From positions 1-64,000 of the IMG/VR virus record IMGVR_UViG_3300017605_001304: DNA of 64,000 nucleotides; one strand, written 5' to 3'. Origin of the DNA: a virus. Below, in pieces: positions 6,562 to 12,934 of the stretch. How positions within the stretch are numbered: position 1 is the stretch's first letter; the number at the start of each line of letters is the position of its first letter. The position numbers and the translations under genes were made by a program. Below the pieces are notes generated by a model. It made no database searches and was not told where the DNA came from. It was given only the letters and a program-made list of their open reading frames with translations.

Positions 6562-6768
6562 CTAGATCCCCGCGAAGAGGTTGAGATTCAGCAGCCAGTA
6601 GCCCGCCGGAACCCCGTTCCGTAGCTCCCTGCGGTGCTCCTCCGAAAGGACGTCGCGGCAGGCGGTGTAGAACTCCCACCACAACCCCTCATCGAAGGGA
6701 CGGGGCCAGCCGTCGTGCCACTTCCGCTGCGCCGTGGCCAGCGGCTCCTCGTTCGAGCGGAGGCTCAT
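6562..6768 (-). CDS. mini-gene array 1 member (group 3)
   Basis: 68 residues: KWHDGWPRPFDEGLWWEFYTA, paralogous to both neighbours, with the C-terminus GYWLLNLNLFAGI. Tryptophan-rich. It starts one base after the upstream stop, with GGAG in the upstream gene's last codons. Function unknown. Confidence 0.75.
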   Translation of the reverse strand: MSLRSNEEPLATAQRKWHDGWPRPFDEGLWWEFYTACRDVLSEEHRRELRNGVPAGYWLLNLNLFAGI

Positions 6769-6769
6769 G

Positions 6770-6976
6770 TCACAGGCTCCGGAGGATCGTCTCAACGAGG
6801 CTCCAGGGGAAGTCGAGACGGTGCATCCAACTGCCCTGACGCGGCTGCTTCATGGCGTACCTAAAGTACGGGTCCCACATCTCGTCCAGGAACGGCGCTG
6901 GCCAACTGCTGAACCACGTGATCGGCAGACGCCGGCTGCGCAGGCCGCGCTTATTAGTGGAGTCCGGGAGCAGCAC
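6770..6976 (-). CDS. mini-gene array 1 member (group 3), GTG start
   Basis: 68 residues: TWFSSWPAPFLDEMWDPYFRYAM is the group-3 core and the terminus is VETILRSL. The GTG has GAGG six bases upstream and overlaps the previous gene by 23 bases. Function unknown. Confidence 0.7.
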   Translation of the reverse strand: MLLPDSTNKRGLRSRRLPITWFSSWPAPFLDEMWDPYFRYAMKQPRQGSWMHRLDFPWSLVETILRSL

Positions 6977-7148
6977 TCGGCACCTCTTCAGGCAGAGTGT
7001 TCAACCACGCGGCCGCGGTGTCGAGCTCCTCGCGCTCTTCCTTCGCGGCGAGTCGCTTGGTCGCCCACAGCGCCGACATCTCGATCGAGACGAGGCGCTG
7101 CTCTTCCTTGGCGATCAGGTCACGCAGGATCTCTTTAGGACTCTTCAT
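6954..7148 (-). CDS. small charged helical protein at the head of array 1
   Basis: 64 residues: MKSPKEILRDLIAKEEQRLVSIEMSALWATKRLAAKEEREEL, a charged helix. It is unlike the array families but coupled to them by overlap. The ATG has GGAG 8 bases upstream; the frame is open for 26 further upstream codons of implausible composition. Function unknown. Confidence 0.6.
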   Translation of the reverse strand: MKSPKEILRDLIAKEEQRLVSIEMSALWATKRLAAKEEREELDTAAAWLNTLPEEVPSAAPGLH

Positions 7149-7222
7149 CCGCGAACTCCGCCTGGGGCTTGGGGACGAACGACTCGTCCCGGAACACGTA
7201 GACGCACCTCGGATAGTACCGC

Positions 7223-7582
7223 TCATCGTCCCTTGAGGACCACGTCGTCCGGGTGGGCGTTCGAGAGATCCTTCTGCAGCGGATCGTCGTCGGTCGTGAA
7301 GTGATGCGCGGGCGACGATCCGCTCCGCTTCGGTTCTCCGTAGAAGGCCCCGTCACCGGTGAAGCGCGTCTCGTCACAAGAACGCGTCATCAGCAAGACG
7401 ACCATCGTGAACAGAGAGGCGACCACGCCAGTAACGCCGGCCGCCTGCGCGCTCCCGTCGCTCTGCCGCGCCTTGTAGATGGCACGCAGACTCAGCGGGA
7501 TTCCGATGAAGATACACGCGAGCGCCGCGAACAGCAGCAGCTCGTGCGGCGGGGTCGACATGATCTCGCGAAACGTGCTCAT
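7223..7582 (-). CDS. small two-helix membrane protein
   Basis: 119 residues. Two hydrophobic segments (about 14-33 and 47-65) with a short basic loop suggest two transmembrane helices; the charged C-terminal half would be soluble. AGGAGGAGAAGGAG precedes the ATG. Size and topology are compatible with a holin, but no endolysin gene is next to it, so that is only a possibility. Confidence 0.75.
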   Translation of the reverse strand: MSTFREIMSTPPHELLLFAALACIFIGIPLSLRAIYKARQSDGSAQAAGVTGVVASLFTMVVLLMTRSCDETRFTGDGAFYGEPKRSGSSPAHHFTTDDDPLQKDLSNAHPDDVVLKGR

Positions 7583-7600
7583 GCTCCTTCTCCTCCTGAC

Positions 7601-7879
7601 CTAAATGGAATCCTCGATCTCGATCGAACGCAGCGAGCGGGCAGGCCCGAGTCCGAGGCTCTCGCGAACACGAAGGGAGCTGATCTTCTCCCGTTCGCCG
7701 TCGAACTCTTCGAGCCAGCCGCGCTCGCGGCCGTATTGGTCCCGCTCCAGGACGAGCCACGACTGGCGCTCGCTCCGCTTGCCGGTGCTGCGCGAGATGC
7801 TCTGGACGAAGATCGACTTGCAGCCGACCTCTTCCCACCGAGGCCGGAAGTGGATCGCGCGTAGGAGTTTCCTCAGCAT
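7601..7879 (-). CDS. hypothetical 92-residue protein
   Basis: Basic N-terminus, then SWLVLERDQYGRERGWLEEFDGE, probably beta-strand rich. The ATG lies in the last codons of the phosphoesterase gene (7-base overlap) with AAGGCGG upstream, which indicates translational coupling. No family recognised. Confidence 0.7.
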   Translation of the reverse strand: MLRKLLRAIHFRPRWEEVGCKSIFVQSISRSTGKRSERQSWLVLERDQYGRERGWLEEFDGEREKISSLRVRESLGLGPARSLRSIEIEDSI

Positions 7880-8373
7880 GGTTCCGCCTTCAGCGCCGCG
7901 CGGCGCTCCTTGAGCAGGTCCCGTAGGAGCTGGGGTCGCCACTCCTGGCACTGCTCGGCTGATACGCAGATGAACCGCCGATCCTCCAGCGCATGCGTGT
8001 GCATGTGCCCGTGCACGTTCAGCTCGAAGCGGTGAAACTGATTCGGGTTGACCGGGATGTGCGTCAGCAGGCAACCGTCGAACTCGAAGCAGGCGCGGAC
8101 CTTCGAGAACAGCTTGTCGTAGGTCGCGACGGGCCGCTGGTCGTGGTTGCCGAGCGCGAGCTTCTTCGTGCCCTTCAGCTCCGCGACGCGGTCCACCTGG
8201 AACACGTCGCCCAGCACGTAGACCACGTCACGCTTCGTCACGGTCGCGTTCCAGGCTGCGACCAGGGCGTCGTCGTGCTCCTGCGTCGACGCGAAGCCGC
8301 GCACCCCGGCCACCTTGACGTGTCCGAAGTGCAGGTCTGCGATCACGAAGACGCGTCCACCGGACTCGGCCAA
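7873..8373 (-). CDS. calcineurin-like metallophosphoesterase
   Basis: About 166 residues. All blocks of the family are visible: DLHFGH near the N-terminus, GDVF, GNHDQ, LLTHIPV and GHMHTH. Such phage enzymes cleave phosphomono- or diesters with a two-metal site. The compact size matches the small YfcE/YjbB-like members. I prefer a TTG start with AAAGGG six bases upstream, since an ATG 21 codons further back has no good ribosome site. It lies downstream of an intrinsic terminator, so it probably begins a new transcript that continues into the mini-gene array. Confidence 0.85.
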   Translation of the reverse strand: MAESGGRVFVIADLHFGHVKVAGVRGFASTQEHDDALVAAWNATVTKRDVVYVLGDVFQVDRVAELKGTKKLALGNHDQRPVATYDKLFSKVRACFEFDGCLLTHIPVNPNQFHRFELNVHGHMHTHALEDRRFICVSAEQCQEWRPQLLRDLLKERRAALKAEPC

Positions 8374-8540
8374 CGGAATCCCTTTCAGTTGGGGCCTGCT
8401 GCATCCACGCCGGGCCCCGGCGACGCTCGCACCCATGTCCTAGGTACACGGTCAGTTCCGGGCGGTGCCCGTTACGCAGTCGGCCCGTCCCGCTGCAGCT
8501 TCAGGAGGCGTAGCTCAGGTGGCATCGGCTTGGAATGAAA

Positions 8541-8577
8541 CAGGGGCCGATACCCATGTGCTGGATACCGGCCCCCT
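8541..8577 (-). terminator. intrinsic terminator
   Basis: On the minus strand AGGGGGCCGGTATCC pairs with GGTATCGGCCCCT around an 8-9 nt loop, followed by GTTTC. It closes the transcript of the DUF6745 module before the phosphoesterase gene. Confidence 0.75.
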
Positions 8578-8610
8578 GGAGTCACGTAGGCTCCGTGGTG
8601 TCGCCTTCGA

Positions 8611-9030
8611 TCAGTCGGCGACCGCGCGCTTCGTGGAGAGGTCCTCCTGGAAGCGCACCTCGTAGCAGCCCGTCGGCAGGTCGATGTGCGCGTGCTCCGG
8701 GTGCGTCAGCGTCGCCGACTTCCCGAGCACCTCGAACACCGGGCCCGTCAGCGAGTCGCCGTTGTCCCGCGCCCACACCTTGACCTGACCCGCCAGCACG
8801 TGGCGGGAGCCCTGGGTGTTGCCGGGCGCGAGCTGGCGCTCCTGCGTCTCCTTGAGGCCGCTCGGGATCGCCTTGATCCGGACGGCGTAGACGTCGCCCT
8901 GGCGCACGAACTGCCCCGCCTCGATCTTGCGGACCACACGCGTGGTCTGCTTCGCCTTCGCGGCGATCTTCTCGATCCCCGCGACCGCAGCCGCCGCATC
9001 GGCGGGCTGCGCCTTGGTCTTCGTCGCCAT
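8611..9030 (-). CDS. small partner-type protein of DUF6745 genes
   Basis: 139 residues. An alanine/lysine-rich N-terminus leads to a compact domain with RQGDVYAVRI, GSRHVLAG and LTHPEHAHIDLPTGCYEVRFQ. The pattern EH-x-x-I-x-LP-x-G-x-Y-x-V-x-x-Q is one I associate with small proteins encoded next to DUF6745 genes in bacteria. Here it lies immediately downstream of such a gene. GGGAGGACAC precedes the ATG. Biochemical role unknown. Confidence 0.8.
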   Translation of the reverse strand: MATKTKAQPADAAAAVAGIEKIAAKAKQTTRVVRKIEAGQFVRQGDVYAVRIKAIPSGLKETQERQLAPGNTQGSRHVLAGQVKVWARDNGDSLTGPVFEVLGKSATLTHPEHAHIDLPTGCYEVRFQEDLSTKRAVAD

Positions 9031-9061
9031 GTGTCCTCCCACGGAATGTCCACTTTCTGAA

Positions 9062-9085
9062 GGAGGCCGAGACACCTCGGCCTCC
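9062..9085 (-). terminator. hairpin just upstream of a ribosome-binding site
   Basis: A perfect 10-bp stem GGAGGCCGAG/CTCGGCCTCC with loop ACAC. The minus-strand tail is weak (CTTCAG). The next start codon is about 30 bases downstream, which leaves no room for a full promoter. Confidence 0.6.
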
Positions 9086-9138
9086 GGACTCGATACAGCC
9101 TACCAGTCGTGTTCGTTCAGTGCAAGTCCCGACTTGCG

Positions 9139-10302
9139 TCAGGACTGCGCGACCATGTCCTTCTCCTTCAGGCGGGAGATCGCCTCGTGCGCCTGCGCGC
9201 ACGTCTTCACGTCGTTCGGCGCGAGCATGTAGTACACGCGCGACGTCGAGCTGTCGGAGCCGACCAACCAGCGCTGGTTCTCGTCGTCCTCCAGGAGGAC
9301 CCGGCTGCAGCCGCCGAGGAGCGGGTCGTCCACGTGAGCGGCCGACTCGTCCCAGTCGATGAGCTTCGCCTTGATCTCCAGGAGGTAGCGGCCCTCGCCG
9401 AACTTCTCGCGGGCGATGCGGCGGACCTCCGCGTTGGTCTGGCCCTTGATGTACTCGACCGTGATCTTCTCGGGGTTGTCGATGATCAGGCGCGGGATCG
9501 CGACACCGTTCCACTGGTAGAGCTTGAAGCCGTCCCGGAACTCCACGGCCGGGTGGTCGTGGTCGTTCAGGCGCTTCTGCTCGTCCATCTCGAACCGGAG
9601 GGGCCGGTCGCAGACGATCACGAAGTCCTCGCCCATCATGCGCGGGCCGCTGTGGATGGCCGCCTTCTCGTAGGGGGCCCACTCGTCGTACAGCTTGCCC
9701 AGGTCGAAGGCGCAGACGTCCCGGAAGAACGAGAGGCAGGCCGGGTAGCCCGACCAGAGGTTCCCGCCGTTCCAGATGTCGTAGTAGCCCTTGATCGCCT
9801 GGGAGAGCTCCTTGACGAGCGCCTTGTCCTCCTTGCCCTCCGGACCCTTCACGGTCGTCGCGAGCGCAGCGAAGATCGCTTCGAGCGTCTCCGTACGGAA
9901 CGTCTTGAAGTTGACGCGGTAGGGGTAGGTGTCGTCGTCCTTCTGGGAGAGCAGCTTCTCGACCGCCTCCACGGCGCCGAGGATGCTCGCCCGCAGGTCC
10001 GGATCGATCTCCTGCGTCGTGCCCGGCTTGATCTTGCGCTTCTTCATCTGCTCCCACGCCTTGGCGGCGATCGCGCCGGCCACGGCCAGCACGAGGTGCG
10101 AGCGGACGAACACGATGGCCTTCGGCGGAGCCGCCGGCACGTTCGCGTACATCACGTTGATCGCGTCGGCTGTCTTCTCCCGGTCCTCGGCGCTCATCGT
10201 CTCGCACGACATCGTGATCTTCTGCCACTTGAGAGCATGAGGCCGGATCTGGGCCTTGTGCTCCTCGGTGAGCTCGTACTTCTTCTGGTCCTTCGTTGCC
10301 AT
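9139..10302 (-). CDS. DUF6745-family protein, full length
   Basis: 387 residues. Typical DUF6745 landmarks follow in order: WNGGNLWSGY, FFRDVC, GPRMMGEDF, EFRDGFKLYQWNGV, PRLIIDNPEKIT, EVRRIAREKFGEGRYL and a C-terminal region ending KTCAQAHEAI. The family is widespread in bacteria, often in multigene neighbourhoods, and has no established biochemical role. The next gene upstream is a shortened paralogue, and its usual small partner lies downstream, so the module arrived or expanded as a unit. Confidence 0.85.
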   Translation of the reverse strand: MATKDQKKYELTEEHKAQIRPHALKWQKITMSCETMSAEDREKTADAINVMYANVPAAPPKAIVFVRSHLVLAVAGAIAAKAWEQMKKRKIKPGTTQEIDPDLRASILGAVEAVEKLLSQKDDDTYPYRVNFKTFRTETLEAIFAALATTVKGPEGKEDKALVKELSQAIKGYYDIWNGGNLWSGYPACLSFFRDVCAFDLGKLYDEWAPYEKAAIHSGPRMMGEDFVIVCDRPLRFEMDEQKRLNDHDHPAVEFRDGFKLYQWNGVAIPRLIIDNPEKITVEYIKGQTNAEVRRIAREKFGEGRYLLEIKAKLIDWDESAAHVDDPLLGGCSRVLLEDDENQRWLVGSDSSTSRVYYMLAPNDVKTCAQAHEAISRLKEKDMVAQS

Positions 10303-10351
10303 GGTCTCTCGTGTCCTCCGATGGTTAGCGGGTTAGCACTGAACTCCGTAC

Positions 10352-11233
10352 TCAAGACGCCGCGGCGTCGTGGTCTTCCTTCTCCGAACCGGCCACGCTC
10401 AAGTCAGGCATGACGTCAAGGTTCTGGAACGCCGTCGTAGCGTCCTTGCCGGACGGGTCAACGACCGGCTTGAACTTCAAGCTGAGGCCGTCCCGGAACT
10501 CGACGTAGCCCGCCGCGGGTGAGAACAGGAGCGGACGGTCGCAGACGATGGCGAAGTCCTCGCCCATCATGCGCGGTCCCGAGATGAGCGCGAGCTTCTC
10601 GTAAGGCTCCCACTCCGCGTAGAGCTTCCGCATGTGTTCGTCATCGAACTTGCAGACGTCTCGGAAGAACGAGAGGGTCGCAGGGTAACCCGACCAGAGG
10701 TTCCCGCCGTTCCAGATGTCGTAGTAGCCCTTGGGGGCAGCGCGCAGTTCCACCTGGATGGCCTTGTCCACCTCGCCGACTTTGCCTTCCAGGCTCGTGG
10801 CGAGCGCGCCGAAGACCGCGGCGCGCGTCTCCTGCTCGAAGGTCTCCCGCTGCACGCTGTACGTCTCGGGGCGAGCACGCGCCTCCACGCCCTTGCCGAA
10901 GAGCGAAATCACCGACTCGATGGTGGCCCGAAGATCCGCGTCGATCTCTCGCCTCTCGCCCATCTTGAGGTCCGGCGCCGGGGCGTGCTCCCACGCCTTG
11001 GCGGCGATGGATCCGGCGACGGCGAGTACGAGGTGCGAACGAACGAACACCATGGCCTTGGGCGGCGCCGCCTGCGCGTTGACGTACATGGCGGCGAGCA
11101 GCGGCTTCGCCTGCGCCCGATCCTCGTCACTCATCGGCTCGCACGACTCCGCGTTCCGTCGCCACTTCCCGGCGTGAACCGGGATCTGCGCCTTGTGCTC
11201 TTCCGTGAGCTGATACGTCGGCTTCTCGCTCAT
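10352..11233 (-). CDS. truncated DUF6745 paralogue
   Basis: 293 residues from an ATG with GAGGAGGAG upstream. The first ~240 residues align closely with the downstream gene (YxLTEEHKAQI, AAPPKA, FVRSHLVLAVAG, GYYDIWNGGNLWSGYPA, FFRDVC, SGPRMMGEDF). After EFRDG the C-terminal third of the family is replaced by about 45 unrelated residues ending EKEDHDAAAS. It may regulate or pair with the full-length copy; this is inference from the duplication. Confidence 0.85.
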   Translation of the reverse strand: MSEKPTYQLTEEHKAQIPVHAGKWRRNAESCEPMSDEDRAQAKPLLAAMYVNAQAAPPKAMVFVRSHLVLAVAGSIAAKAWEHAPAPDLKMGERREIDADLRATIESVISLFGKGVEARARPETYSVQRETFEQETRAAVFGALATSLEGKVGEVDKAIQVELRAAPKGYYDIWNGGNLWSGYPATLSFFRDVCKFDDEHMRKLYAEWEPYEKLALISGPRMMGEDFAIVCDRPLLFSPAAGYVEFRDGLSLKFKPVVDPSGKDATTAFQNLDVMPDLSVAGSEKEDHDAAAS

Positions 11234-11255
11234 GGGCTCCTCCTCTTCCTTTGCG

Positions 11256-11474
11256 TTAGAAGGTTCGATCCACCGGCCAGTTGACCGCGCGACGCAACGC
11301 ACGGATCACGAAGGCCGTCAAGGTTCGGTTCTTCTCCAGCTTCGCGTGCTCCGCTGCTTTCTCGATCGCTTCCCGAAGGTCCGGAGGGATACGCACCACG
11401 AGATGCCGGTTCCCGTACACGCGCCTACCGTCTCTGTCGACTCGCGGCTCGACGTCTCCGCTCGGAGCGGCCAT
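11256..11474 (-). CDS. ribbon-helix-helix DNA-binding protein
   Basis: 72 residues. RHLVVRIPPDLREAIEKAA followed by a second helix (LTAFVIRALRRAV) fits the Arc/CopG ribbon-helix-helix fold: one strand, two helices, acting as a dimer. It begins immediately upstream of the DUF6745 pair, so local autoregulation is likely. The ATG is the only suitable start. Confidence 0.75.
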   Translation of the reverse strand: MAAPSGDVEPRVDRDGRRVYGNRHLVVRIPPDLREAIEKAAEHAKLEKNRTLTAFVIRALRRAVNWPVDRTF

Positions 11475-11524
11475 AGCGATCCCTCTCGTTCCCCGAGCGT
11501 ACCGTAATCCACATAGGCGTCAAG

Positions 11525-12346
11525 CTACTCGATCGTGATCTTGCGCCGCTTGACCCAGCCGTTCGTCACCGCCTCCTGGATCAGCTTCGGGAGCTGGGTC
11601 AGGCTCCGGCAAACGATCTCTCCGAAGAACTTCCCACCCGGGACTGCGATCTCCCAGTCTCCCTCCGGGTCGGCCACTCCGTTCTGGATGAGGGCCGGCT
11701 TCGTGGCCACCGCCGCCCGGACCGTGAAGCCGACCGTGGCGCGAGGCGGCTCCGTGGGCACGGAGACAGCGGCGATGCTGGGTGGAGCTGGACGAGCCGG
11801 CAGGCGCAGCACCGCCACCCGAGACGGCCGCTTGCGCTTCGGGTCGATGTAGTGCAGCACCGCCTCATCGCTCGGCGTCGCCTTGAGCTCCGCGTAGAGC
11901 CCACGGACGAAGGACGTGCCCGGCTCCTCGGTCGAGTACAACGCGTTCGCGACGCGCGTCAGCAGGAAGTCGATCGCCGTCGGCGTTGTCTCGAACTTCG
12001 TGATGATGTCCAGCGCGGCTGCGGTGCGCTCTGTCTCGTCCGGCTCGCACAGCAAGAGCAGACAAGAGAGTTGCGCCGAGATCGGCATGCGCCGGTGCGC
12101 GAGCGGCGTGTCGTACGCCATCGAGAGCTGCTTGCCGCAACTCCGGCAGCGCCATCGGTTGACCTCGTCGAGACCACCCGTCGTGGTCTCGCGCATCGTC
12201 ATCTGGTAGGGCCCCGTCGTGTTGCTTGACGCGACGGACTTGCACTCGAAGCAGCGCTTGGGATTCCCGAGACGCACCAGCAGAAGCAGATCGTGCGCGG
12301 CCTGCTCATCGCTCAGTGCAGGATGCACCGCAAAGTCGATCACCAT
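11525..12346 (-). CDS. zinc-ribbon protein, transposase-like N-terminus
   Basis: 273 residues. Residues about 31-80 contain CFEC and WRCRSCGKQLSMAYDTPL, spaced like the zinc ribbon and adjacent segment of IS1595/ISXO2-type transposases. The catalytic DDE domain is absent; instead a helical region is followed by a C-terminal domain ending in a basic KRRKITIE. It may be a DNA-binding protein built from a transposase zinc ribbon. GGAGGATCTC precedes the ATG. Confidence 0.75.
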   Translation of the reverse strand: MVIDFAVHPALSDEQAAHDLLLLVRLGNPKRCFECKSVASSNTTGPYQMTMRETTTGGLDEVNRWRCRSCGKQLSMAYDTPLAHRRMPISAQLSCLLLLCEPDETERTAAALDIITKFETTPTAIDFLLTRVANALYSTEEPGTSFVRGLYAELKATPSDEAVLHYIDPKRKRPSRVAVLRLPARPAPPSIAAVSVPTEPPRATVGFTVRAAVATKPALIQNGVADPEGDWEIAVPGGKFFGEIVCRSLTQLPKLIQEAVTNGWVKRRKITIE

Positions 12347-12370
12347 GAGATCCTCCGTGCCATGAAACTG

Positions 12371-12404
12371 GCGGGGGCCTCCGGCGTGAACCGGAAGCCC
12401 CCGC
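12371..12404 (-). terminator. intrinsic terminator-like hairpin
   Basis: GCGGGGGC...CCGG pairs with CCGG..GCCCCCGC around CGTGAA. On the minus strand it is followed by CAGTTTCATGG and then, within 25 bases, by the next start codon. Confidence 0.7.
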
Positions 12405-12410
12405 TGAAGG

Positions 12411-12839
12411 TCACTTCTTCAGCGCGTAGAGCCCGCGCGAGACCTTCTCGACGTCCTTCATCTCGGTCAGCCGCTGACCGACGATCACCGCGAAGCTCTT
12501 CGACTTCGTCTCGTAGCCTGCGGTCAGCACCGCGGCCGCGAGGTCCGCGAGCTTCATCGGCTCCTTCGCGTCCTTCAGCACGTCGCGGATCTTGTTGTGC
12601 AGCGCACCCGTCCCTGCACTCTTCGCCGTGGTCGTGGTGCTCGTGGTCTTGGTCTTGCGACCCGTCGCACGACGGATGATCCGCTGGCCACCATCCGCAC
12701 CGAGCTCCTGATTGAGCTTTTCCAGCGAAGTCTGCAGCGCGTCGCGCCGCTTCACGAGGACCTCGATCTTGCGCTTGCGCGCAACGAGGTGACGCTCGAT
12801 CTGCGCGATCGGCATGCTCTCCAGAACCGAACTGTCCAC
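12411..12839 (-). CDS. coiled-coil protein with C-terminal winged helix
   Basis: 142 residues from a GTG with AGGAGGG 8 bases upstream. Residues about 15-48 form a charged coiled coil, 60-75 a basic threonine-rich linker, and 78-142 a winged-helix domain (LHNKIRDVLKDAKEPMKLAD, then KSFAVIVGQRL and KVSRGLYAL). The wing resembles HARE-HTH-type domains. A dimeric DNA-binding protein, possibly nucleoid-like, is inferred. Confidence 0.75.
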   Translation of the reverse strand: MDSSVLESMPIAQIERHLVARKRKIEVLVKRRDALQTSLEKLNQELGADGGQRIIRRATGRKTKTTSTTTTAKSAGTGALHNKIRDVLKDAKEPMKLADLAAAVLTAGYETKSKSFAVIVGQRLTEMKDVEKVSRGLYALKK

Positions 12840-12886
12840 TTGGCTTACCCTCCTGAATCAGAACAGCACCCAACGACCATCGCCGG

Positions 12887-12915
12887 ATGCTGCATATCCT
12901 CACACCGTTTGTCAA
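12887..12915 (-). promoter_or_regulatory. candidate promoter of the winged-helix gene
   Basis: On the minus strand TTGACA is followed after 17 bases by CAGCAT. The -35 is perfect; the -10 is poor, so confidence is low. Confidence 0.3.
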
Positions 12916-12934
12916 GACCTACACCGTTAGATGC

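Noticed and set aside
7135-7222. Short frame reading YYPRCVYVFRDESF between the membrane protein and the charged helical gene
   Set aside because: The residues look protein-like, but no ATG, GTG or TTG lies at a usable place near a ribosome site.
8512-8545. tRNA-like 5' segment (GGCGTAGCTCAGGTGG)
   Set aside because: The D-stem partner, anticodon arm and T-arm are missing, and the sequence runs straight into a terminator hairpin.
11525-12346. Insertion sequence
   Set aside because: Only a transposase-like zinc ribbon is present; there is no DDE catalytic domain and no inverted repeat or target duplication was seen.
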